A DNA stretch of 11,409 bases, taken from assembly GCA_026193555.1 (NCBI GenBank), contig JAPHUU010000305.1, positions 1 to 11,409 of the forward strand, written 5' to 3'. The translations under genes and the position numbers were made by a program. The DNA comes from Rhodanobacter sp. (GTDB lineage Bacteria > Pseudomonadota > Gammaproteobacteria > Xanthomonadales > Rhodanobacteraceae). Below the pieces are notes generated by a model. The model ran no database searches. It saw only the letters and a program-made list of their open reading frames with translations, and was not told the DNA's origin. Position 1 is the stretch's first letter; every line of letters begins with the position of its first letter. Of the stretch, positions 1 to 6,268 are shown in pieces.

Positions 1-188
1 GAGCGGCGAGCGGCGATGAAGCGTTGCCTTGCAGGCAGCATCATGATCGCGGCACTTCCGGACGGCAATTGCATGGCACGGGACCGGCTCCTCGGCATGG
101 GGCCGTCGTGTCGCCGCGTGAACCACGCACCAGGCCCCTGAACTCGCGATGCCAGTGGACAAAGCCGCAGGTCAAGGCCCCGGCGAAC
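1..188. other. Left-edge stretch without a supportable gene
   Basis: This is the sequence downstream of the last operon gene, fdsD. I see no convincing coding sequence. A plus-strand frame is open from the window edge to a stop at 139-141, but its composition (Arg/Cys/Met-rich, no recognisable motif) does not look like a protein end. The first 14 bases are the heptamer GAGCGGC repeated twice. On the minus strand just after the fdsD stop, GCCGGGG can pair imperfectly with CCTGCGGC and is followed by only a few T residues. That is too weak to call a terminator, so the operon end is undefined here. Confidence 0.5.
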
Positions 189-416
189 TTACTTTGAAAC
201 GTCCGGCACACTCAAACCGGCAACCGCTTCCCTGGCCAGCGGGTTCAGCCCCTCGCCATCGCCAGTGAGGTGGGCCTTCAGTTGCCGCCGCATCACCGGA
301 TCCCAGAACCTGGTCAGGTGATCGCGCACACCCTCGACGGCGGTGGCGTGATCGGGCTCGACCGCGAAATAGGCGGCGATGTCGTTGGCCATGGTGACGA
401 GTCGTTCGATGTTCAT
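189..416 (-). CDS. fdsD: Formate dehydrogenase delta subunit FdsD
   Basis: This is a 75-residue protein of the small NAD-dependent formate dehydrogenase delta-subunit family. Seen: an N-terminus MNIERLVTMANDIAAYF, a central RDHLTRFWDPVMRRQL and a C-terminal LNPLAREAVAGL, all typical of the family. It has no cysteines, membrane segment or signal peptide, so it binds no Fe-S cluster and is cytosolic. Known for the family: FdsD is needed for a fully active enzyme and is thought to help cofactor insertion or complex stability together with the FdhD-type protein encoded upstream. The ATG at 416 forms an ATGA overlap with the fdhD stop (413-416), which argues for translational coupling. An in-frame ATG at 431 would add MARSD and overlap fdhD by 19 bp; I prefer 416 because of the tight overlap and the usual family N-terminus. 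It is the last gene of the operon. Confidence 0.9.
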   Translation of the reverse strand: MNIERLVTMANDIAAYFAVEPDHATAVEGVRDHLTRFWDPVMRRQLKAHLTGDGEGLNPLAREAVAGLSVPDVSK

Positions 417-1240
417 GTCGGATCTTGCCATGGTTCGGGAAGCAGGCGCTGTGGATGGGAGTAGACGTTGTGGCTACCGGGGCGTGTGAAGCCGACCAGG
501 GTGACGCCGGCGCTGTGCGCCAGCTCGATCGCCAGCGCGGTCGGCGCCGAGATCGCGGCCAGCACGGTGATGCCGGCACCGGCGGCCTTGGTCACCATCT
601 CGTAGCTGGCGCGGCTGGTGACCACCGCCATGCCATCGTTGGCGTCGAGCCCGCTGCAGTGCATCGCGCCGATCAGCTTGTCCAGCGCGTTGTGGCGGCC
701 CACGTCCTCGCGCACCAGCGTGACATGCCCGTGGCGGTCGGCCCAGGCGGCAGCATGCACGGCACCGGTAGCGGCGTTCATCGGCTGCCGTGTCTGCAGT
801 TCGGCCAGTGCCTGATCGATGGCCTCGTGCGTAACCCGTGACCCCGCACCGACGGGAGGGTTGTGCCGGATCGCCTGTTCCAGCTCGCGGGTGCCGCAGA
901 TGCCGCAACCGCTGCGGCCGGGCAGCCGGCGTTCGTGTGCGCGATCCAGATGCGCGCCGTGGGTGTCCTCGGCAACCTGCAAGGCCAGTTCGATGCCTTC
1001 CAGCAGCGCGCATGCCTGCACACCCAGCAGCTGCGCCGGCTCGCCAATCAAGCCTTCGCTGAGAGCGAACCCCAGCGCGAAATCCTCCAGGTCGTGCGGG
1101 GTCGCCATCATCACGGCAAAGCTCACCCCGTTGCAGACGACCGCCACCGGCACTTCCTCGGCCACGCAATCGTCCTCGTGGGTCGACTTGCCCTGCCGCC
1201 AGCGATCGATCGGGCGCGAGACAAATCCGTCCTGCGCCAT
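413..1240 (-). CDS. fdhD: Formate dehydrogenase accessory sulfurtransferase FdhD (FdsC)
   Basis: This 275-residue protein matches the FdhD family. FdhD passes sulfur from a cysteine desulfurase to the Mo-bisPGD cofactor before insertion into formate dehydrogenase. Seen: the essential Cys-X-X-Cys loop as G-C112-G-I-C115-G, the conserved GRHNALDK block (residues 181-188), and TSRASYEMVTKAA near residues 208-220 followed by an AAISAPTALAIELA segment. In Cupriavidus-type clusters the gene at this position is called fdsC; the order fdsA-fdsC-fdsD is kept here. The start is uncertain. An ATG at 1240 leaves 7 bp after the fdsA stop, while an in-frame TTG at 1261 would add seven residues and overlap fdsA by 14 bp. 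Neither has a strong Shine-Dalgarno sequence, so translation is probably coupled to fdsA. I chose the ATG. Confidence 0.93.
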   Translation of the reverse strand: MAQDGFVSRPIDRWRQGKSTHEDDCVAEEVPVAVVCNGVSFAVMMATPHDLEDFALGFALSEGLIGEPAQLLGVQACALLEGIELALQVAEDTHGAHLDRAHERRLPGRSGCGICGTRELEQAIRHNPPVGAGSRVTHEAIDQALAELQTRQPMNAATGAVHAAAWADRHGHVTLVREDVGRHNALDKLIGAMHCSGLDANDGMAVVTSRASYEMVTKAAGAGITVLAAISAPTALAIELAHSAGVTLVGFTRPGSHNVYSHPQRLLPEPWQDPT

Positions 1241-1247
1241 CGCCAGC

Positions 1248-4187
1248 TCATGCTTGATCAAGTGAGTCGGCCGACTGCGCCTGATCCAGCAGTTCCTGCT
1301 GTTGCTCGGAGAAGGCGTGGAAGCGCTTCTGCCAGTCCGAAGGCTGGTTGACCCGGGTGACCTGCACCGCGGTGACCTTGTACTCGGGGCAGTTGGTGGC
1401 CCAGTCCGAGTTCTCGGTGGTGATCACGTTGGCGCCGGAGCCGGGGAAGTGGAAGGTGGTGTAGACCACGCCCGGCTGCATGCGCTCGGAGATCATCGCG
1501 CGCAGCACGGTGTCGCCCGAACGACTGCGCACGCCGGCCCAGTCGCCGTCGCTGATGCCGCGCTCCTCGGCATCGTGCGGGTGGATCTCCAGCCGGTCCT
1601 CGTCGTGCCACATCACGTTGGCGGTGCGCCGGGTCTGTGCGCCGACGTTGTACTGGCTGAGGATGCGCCCGGTGGTGAGGATCAGCGGGTGCTCGGCGTT
1701 GACCTTTTCCGAGGTCGGTATGTATTCGGTCAGCATGAAGCGACCCTTGCCGCGCACGAACTCGCCCACGTGCATCACCGGAGTGCCGTCGGGGTGTTCC
1801 TCGTTGCAAGGCCACTGGATCGAGCCGAGCCGGTCGATCTTGTCGAAGCTGACACCATGGAACGTCGGTGTCAGCCGCGCGATCTCGTCCATGATTTCCG
1901 AAGCGTGGCTGTACTGCATCGGGTAGCCCATCGCCTGCGCCAGCTTCTGGGTGATCTCCCAGTCGGCGTAACCGGCCTTGGGCGCCATCACCTTGCGCAC
2001 GCGCGAGATGCGTCGTTCGGCGTTGGTGAAGGTGCCATCCTTTTCCAGGAACGAGCTGCCGGGAAGGAATACATGGGCGTATTTGGCCGTCTCGTTGAGG
2101 AACAGATCCTGCACCACGATGCATTCCATCGCGCTCAACGCGGCGGTGACATGCCGGGTGTCCGGATCGGACTGGGCGATGTCCTCGCCCTCGACGTACA
2201 GGCCGCGGAAGCTGCCGTCCAGCGCCGCCTCGAACATGTTGGGAATGCGCAGGCCCGGCTCGTCAAGAAGAGGCACGCCCCAGTCCTTCTCGAACAGTGC
2301 GCGGGTAGCGGGATCGCTGACGTGCCGGTAGCCGGGAAATTCGTGCGGGAACGAGCCCATGTCGCACGAACCCTGCACGTTGTTCTGGCCGCGCATCGGA
2401 TTCACGCCGACGCCTTCACGGCCGATGTTGCCGGTGGCCATGGCCAGGTTGGCGATGGCCATCACGGCGGTCGAACCCTGCGCGTGCTCGGTCACGCCCA
2501 GCCCGTAGTAGATCGCGCCGTTGCCGCCGCTGGCATAAAGCCGGGCCGCACCGCGCGCCAGCGCGGCCGGTACGCCGGTCTGCGATTCCATCGCCTCCGG
2601 ACTGTATTTGTCCTGGGCGACGAAAGCGCGCCATTTGGCGAACGCCTCCGGTTCGCAGCGCCTTGCCACGAAGTCCTCCTCGACCAGGCCTTCGGTCACG
2701 ATCACGTGCGCCAGCGTGTCGAGCACCGCCACGTTGGTGCCGGGCTTGAGCATGAGGTGGTAGTCGGCCTGGATATGCGGTGTGCGCACCAAGTCGATCC
2801 GGCGCGGGTCGATCACGATCAGCTTGGCGCCGGCGCGCAGGCGCTGTTTCATCTGCGAGCCGAACACCGGATGCGCGTCGGTCGGATTGGCGCCGATCAC
2901 CAGCACCACGTCGGTCTGCTCGATCGAGTCGAAATCCTGGGTGCCGGCCGATTCGCCGAGGGTGGACTTGAGGCCGTAGCCGGTGGGCGAGTGGCAGACG
3001 CGGGCACAGGTATCGACGTTGTTGTTGCCGAAGCCGGCGCGCACCAGCTTCTGCACCAGGTAGGTCTCCTCGTTGGAGCAGCGCGAAGAGGTGATGCCGC
3101 CGACCGCATGCTTGCCGTGAGTCGACTGGATGCGCTTGAACTCGCTGGCGACATGGGTGAACGCCTCGTCCCAGCTCACCACCCGCCACGGATCGGAAAT
3201 CTTCGCCCGGATCATCGGCGTGGTGATGCGGTCCGGATGGCTGGCATATCCGATCGCGAAACGGCCCTTGACGCAGGAGTGACCATGGTTCGCGTGGCCG
3301 TCCTTGTTCGGCACCATGCGCACGATTTCCTCGCCCTTCATTTCGGCGCGGAAGCTGCAGCCCACGCCGCAGTAGGCGCACGTGGTGAGCACGCTGTGCT
3401 CGGCCTGGCCCTTGTCGATCAGGGTGTTTTCGGACAGCGTGGCGGTGGGGCAGGCCTGCACGCAGGCGCCGCAGGAGACGCATTCGGAATCGAGGAAGCG
3501 GTTGTCCTGGCTGGCCGCCACCTTGGATTCGAAGCCGCGGCCCTGGATGGTCAGCGCGAAGGTGCCCTGCACCTCGTCGCATGCACGCACGCAACGCGAG
3601 CAGACGATGCACTTGGACGGGTCGAAGGTGAAGTAGGGGTTGGAAGTGTCCTTCGGCGTGAAGTGTGGATTGGGCTCTTGGTGAGGAGTGCGGCCATGGA
3701 TGGCCGCTTTTTGATCTTCGCGAGCAGGGATGCTCGCATAAACATGATTGGCGCCGTCATAGCCGTAACGCACCTCGCGCAGGCCGACCACGCCCGCCAT
3801 GTCCTGCAGTTCGCAGTGGCCGTTGGCGGGGCAGGTAAGGCAGTCCAGCGGATGATCGGAAATGTAGAGTTCCATCACGCCACGGCGAAGATCGGCGAGC
3901 CGCGGGGTCTGCGTGCTGACCTTCATGCCGGCCGTGACCGGTGTGGTGCACGAGGCCGGGTAACCCTTGCGGCCCTCGATCTCGACCAGGCACAGGCGGC
4001 AGGAGCCGAATGCGTCAAGCATCTCGCTGGCACACAACTTGGGGATGCTGATACCGGCCTGTGCCGCGGCGCGCATCACCGAGGTGCCGGCGGGTACACA
4101 CACGGCCTTGCCGTCGATCTGCAGTTCGATCGTGGTCGGCGAGCTGACCTTCGGAGTGCCGTAGTCGATCTCGACGATGGACAACAT
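1248..4187 (-). CDS. fdsA: NAD-dependent formate dehydrogenase catalytic alpha subunit FdsA
   Basis: This 979-residue molybdoenzyme oxidises formate to CO2 in the cytosol. Seen, in order: an N-terminal [2Fe-2S] domain (C52, C63, C66, C80); a His-Cys3 [4Fe-4S] site (H112, C116, C119, C125); a two-cluster ferredoxin domain (C193, C196, C199, C203 and C236, C239, C242, C246); then the Mo-bisPGD domain with its own [4Fe-4S] site (C270, C273, C277, C305). The Mo ligand is Cys398 in ARVCHSPT, so this is a cysteine rather than a selenocysteine enzyme. His399 follows it, and Arg599 in MRGQNN matches the active-site arginine. The start is supported by an AGGAGGT ribosome site at 4196-4202, 8 bases ahead of the ATG and fused to the fdsB stop. 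The protein is about 20 residues longer than the Rhodobacter and Cupriavidus homologues as I remember them. The extra length maps to a palindromic repeat at residues about 147-176 (see repeat entry). Confidence 0.97.
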   Translation of the reverse strand: MLSIVEIDYGTPKVSSPTTIELQIDGKAVCVPAGTSVMRAAAQAGISIPKLCASEMLDAFGSCRLCLVEIEGRKGYPASCTTPVTAGMKVSTQTPRLADLRRGVMELYISDHPLDCLTCPANGHCELQDMAGVVGLREVRYGYDGANHVYASIPAREDQKAAIHGRTPHQEPNPHFTPKDTSNPYFTFDPSKCIVCSRCVRACDEVQGTFALTIQGRGFESKVAASQDNRFLDSECVSCGACVQACPTATLSENTLIDKGQAEHSVLTTCAYCGVGCSFRAEMKGEEIVRMVPNKDGHANHGHSCVKGRFAIGYASHPDRITTPMIRAKISDPWRVVSWDEAFTHVASEFKRIQSTHGKHAVGGITSSRCSNEETYLVQKLVRAGFGNNNVDTCARVCHSPTGYGLKSTLGESAGTQDFDSIEQTDVVLVIGANPTDAHPVFGSQMKQRLRAGAKLIVIDPRRIDLVRTPHIQADYHLMLKPGTNVAVLDTLAHVIVTEGLVEEDFVARRCEPEAFAKWRAFVAQDKYSPEAMESQTGVPAALARGAARLYASGGNGAIYYGLGVTEHAQGSTAVMAIANLAMATGNIGREGVGVNPMRGQNNVQGSCDMGSFPHEFPGYRHVSDPATRALFEKDWGVPLLDEPGLRIPNMFEAALDGSFRGLYVEGEDIAQSDPDTRHVTAALSAMECIVVQDLFLNETAKYAHVFLPGSSFLEKDGTFTNAERRISRVRKVMAPKAGYADWEITQKLAQAMGYPMQYSHASEIMDEIARLTPTFHGVSFDKIDRLGSIQWPCNEEHPDGTPVMHVGEFVRGKGRFMLTEYIPTSEKVNAEHPLILTTGRILSQYNVGAQTRRTANVMWHDEDRLEIHPHDAEERGISDGDWAGVRSRSGDTVLRAMISERMQPGVVYTTFHFPGSGANVITTENSDWATNCPEYKVTAVQVTRVNQPSDWQKRFHAFSEQQQELLDQAQSADSLDQA
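3675..3750. repeat. Bipartite palindromic repeat embedded in frame in fdsA
   Basis: Two perfect hairpins lie side by side within fdsA. Hairpin 1 (3690-3707) has arms GCGGCCAT and ATGGCCGC and is followed on the plus strand by five T. Hairpin 2 (3720-3737) has arms GCGAGCA and TGCTCGC around a GGGA loop. A 12-base spacer separates them. On the fdsA strand the core starts exactly at codon 151 and reads ASIPAREDQKAAIHGRTPHQ. About 12 of the 26 codons from 151 to 176 end in A or T, against about 1 of the next 20. The flank CTCTTGGTGAGGAGTG (3675-3690) resembles the CTTGTAGGAGCG start I associate with REP-like repeats of xanthomonads and pseudomonads. The outer boundaries are approximate. The T run faces the antisense direction, so sense transcription should not be terminated. 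Confidence 0.78.
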
Positions 4188-4201
4188 GACGCATTACCTC
4201 C

Positions 4202-5761
4202 TCAGGTCGCGGCTTTCTCGGTCACGCCTGAAAAATCTTCGGGGAAATGGTTCAGCGCGCTCAGTACCGGGAACGGCGCCATGCCGCCGAGCGCGCACAA
4301 CGAGCCGTCCAGCATGGTCTGGCAAAGATCGCGAAGCAGCACTTCGCTGCGCTCGCGCTCGCTGCGATCGCCGGCCACAATGCGGTCGATCACCTCGACC
4401 CCGCGGGTCGAGCCGATGCGGCAGGGCGTGCACTTGCCGCAGGACTCGATGGCGCAGAATTCCATCGCGTAGCGTGCCTGCGCCGCCATATCGACGCTGT
4501 CGTCGAAGACCACCACGCCGCCATGGCCGAGCATGCCGCCGATCGCGATGAATGCCTCGTAGTCGATCGGCGTATCGAACTGCGACGCCGGCAGATAGGC
4601 ACCCAGCGGGCCACCCACCTGCGCCGCGCGTACCGGTCGACCGCTGGCGGTGCCGCCGCCGTAGTCGTCGATCAGCTCGCGCAGGGTCAGTCCGAACGCA
4701 CGCTCGACCAGAGCCGGACGCTTCAGATTGCCGGCCAGCTGGATCGGCAGCGTGCCGCGCGAGCGACCCATGCCGTAGTCGCGATAGAACGCCGCGCCGC
4801 GGTCCAGGATGATCGGCACCGAGGCCAGTGTCACCACATTATTGATCACGGTAGGTTGGCCGAACAGGCCTTCGATCGCGGGCAGCGGCGGCTTGAAGCG
4901 CACCTGGCCGCGCTTGCCCTCGAGCGACTCCAGCAGCGAGGTTTCCTCACCACAGATGTAGGCGCCGGCGGCCATGCGTACTTCCAGCCGGAACGCCTTG
5001 CCACTGCCTCGCACATCGCCGCCCAGATAACCCGCTGCTTCCGCGCTGGCAATCGCCGCCTCCAGCGCGCGCTGTGCATGCGGGTATTCGACACGCAGGT
5101 AGATGTAGCCGTGGGTCGCCCCGACCGCGAGGCCGGCAATCGTCATGCCCTCGATCAGCACGAACGGGTCGCCTTCCATGACCATGCGGTCGGCATAGGT
5201 GCCCGAATCGCCCTCGTCGGCGTTGCAGACGATGTATTTCTGCTCGGCCGGTGCGTCCAGGCAGGTCTTCCACTTGATGCCGGTGGGGAATGCCGCGCCA
5301 CCGCGCCCACGCAGGCCGGAGTCGGTAACCTGCTGCACGATCGCGGCGGCGTCCATGACCAGCGCGGCGTCGAGGCCGCGATAGCCGCCGTGCGCCCGGT
5401 AGTCGTCCAGGCTGCGCGGATCGACGATGCCGACACGGGCGAAGGTCAGCCGTTGCTGGCTCTTCAGGTACGGGATTTCCTCCGTCGGCCCCAGCGCCAG
5501 CGAGTGCTTGCCGCCGTTCAGGAAATCGGCATCGAACAGCGAGCCGACGTCCTCCGGCCGCACCGGCCCATAGGCGATCCGGCCCGCGGCAGTGGCCACT
5601 TCCACCAGCGGCTCCAGCCAGTACAGTCCACGCGAGCCATTGCGCACGAGGTTCACATCGATGCCGCGCCGTGCCGTTTCAGTGGCGATCAGGGCGGCCA
5701 CCGATTCGGCCCCCACCGACAGGGCGCCGGCATCGCCAGGAATGTAAACCGTGACGCTCAT
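4202..5761 (-). CDS. fdsB: NAD-dependent formate dehydrogenase beta subunit FdsB (NuoF-like, FMN/NAD-binding)
   Basis: This 519-residue diaphorase subunit takes electrons from FdsA, passes them to FMN and reduces NAD+. Seen: an N-terminal region of about 100 residues corresponding to the thioredoxin-like domain of FdsB; a glycine-rich FMN/NAD loop GRGGAAFPTG (152-161); NADEGDSGTYADRM (180-193), whose GDSGT form is typical of FdsB rather than respiratory NuoF; ICGEETSLLESLEGKRG (269-285); and a C-terminal [4Fe-4S] site C441-X2-C444-X2-C447 with C489. It is homologous to NuoF of complex I, but the neighbours and N-terminal domain place it in a soluble formate dehydrogenase. The ATG at 5761 shares an ATGA with the fdsG stop (5758-5761), so coupled translation is likely. 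A gap of 14 bp separates it from fdsA. Confidence 0.96.
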   Translation of the reverse strand: MSVTVYIPGDAGALSVGAESVAALIATETARRGIDVNLVRNGSRGLYWLEPLVEVATAAGRIAYGPVRPEDVGSLFDADFLNGGKHSLALGPTEEIPYLKSQQRLTFARVGIVDPRSLDDYRAHGGYRGLDAALVMDAAAIVQQVTDSGLRGRGGAAFPTGIKWKTCLDAPAEQKYIVCNADEGDSGTYADRMVMEGDPFVLIEGMTIAGLAVGATHGYIYLRVEYPHAQRALEAAIASAEAAGYLGGDVRGSGKAFRLEVRMAAGAYICGEETSLLESLEGKRGQVRFKPPLPAIEGLFGQPTVINNVVTLASVPIILDRGAAFYRDYGMGRSRGTLPIQLAGNLKRPALVERAFGLTLRELIDDYGGGTASGRPVRAAQVGGPLGAYLPASQFDTPIDYEAFIAIGGMLGHGGVVVFDDSVDMAAQARYAMEFCAIESCGKCTPCRIGSTRGVEVIDRIVAGDRSERERSEVLLRDLCQTMLDGSLCALGGMAPFPVLSALNHFPEDFSGVTEKAAT

Positions 5762-6258
5762 GTCTTCTCCGCGGCCAGCCACGCATCGAAGCGTGCGGGT
5801 GTCAGTCGGCCCACCAGTTCGTCATCCACCAGCATCGCCGGCGAGCAGGCGCAGTTACCCAGGCAGTAGACTGGTTCCAGCGTGTAGGCGCCGTCGGCGG
5901 TGGTCTGATGAAAATCTATGTCGAGCCGCTGTTTGACGTGTCTCTCAAGCGTCGCCCCACCCATCGCCTGACACGATTCGGCACGGCACAGATGGATCAC
6001 GTGCCGTCCGGGCGGCTTGCTGCGGAAGTAGTGATAGAAGCTGATCACGCCATGCACGTCCGCACGCGACAGGTTCAGCTCGCGGGCAATCAGCGGCACC
6101 GCATCGGGCGGGATGTAACCCAGTGCCTGCTGCACGCCATGCAGCACTGGCAGCAAGGCGCCCGGCAATTGCCTGAGACGCGTGGTGACTTCCAGCACCG
6201 CCGTACGGACCTCGTCGGGGAGGTCCGGCAGCAAGGTAATGTTGATGGCACCTTTCAT
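5758..6258 (-). CDS. fdsG: NAD-dependent formate dehydrogenase gamma subunit FdsG (NuoE-like)
   Basis: This 166-residue protein has a thioredoxin-like [2Fe-2S] fold as in NuoE. Seen: an N-terminal helical region with LPVLHGVQQALGYIPPDAV (36-54); VHGVISFYHYF (68-78), the usual family block; and four cluster ligands C91, C96, C132 and C136, with an extra Cys at 138. It pairs with FdsB to form the diaphorase module, where its cluster is the FMN-proximal side site. The ATG at 6258 has an AAGGTG ribosome site close upstream and lies 10 bp after the transporter stop. A TTG at 6300 would extend the frame into the transporter gene and add an arginine-rich leader not typical of the family, so it was not used. 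Confidence 0.95.
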   Translation of the reverse strand: MKGAINITLLPDLPDEVRTAVLEVTTRLRQLPGALLPVLHGVQQALGYIPPDAVPLIARELNLSRADVHGVISFYHYFRSKPPGRHVIHLCRAESCQAMGGATLERHVKQRLDIDFHQTTADGAYTLEPVYCLGNCACSPAMLVDDELVGRLTPARFDAWLAAEKT

Positions 6259-6268
6259 CCGTTCACCT

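Noticed and set aside
1..141. Open plus-strand frame from the window edge to a stop at 139-141
   Set aside because: Too short and of unlikely composition to claim a gene end; no motif.
157..188. Possible transcription terminator after fdsD
   Set aside because: The stem is imperfect with a mismatch and wobble, and the T tract is only three bases.
1302..4472. A 1056-codon plus-strand open frame antisense to fdsA
   Set aside because: It mirrors the codons of a clearly conserved molybdoenzyme in GC-rich DNA, is rich in Ala/Gly/Arg/His/Val without any recognisable domain, and crosses the fdsA/fdsB junction. It is a shadow frame.
4247..5869. A 540-codon plus-strand open frame antisense to fdsB
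   Set aside because: Same reasoning: composition of a reverse-complement shadow, no motif, and the opposite strand holds a full NuoF-like protein.
4202..6258. Annotation as respiratory complex I NuoE/NuoF
   Set aside because: No other nuo genes are adjacent, fdsA/fdhD/fdsD follow directly, and FdsB-type features (GDSGT block, N-terminal extra domain) are present.
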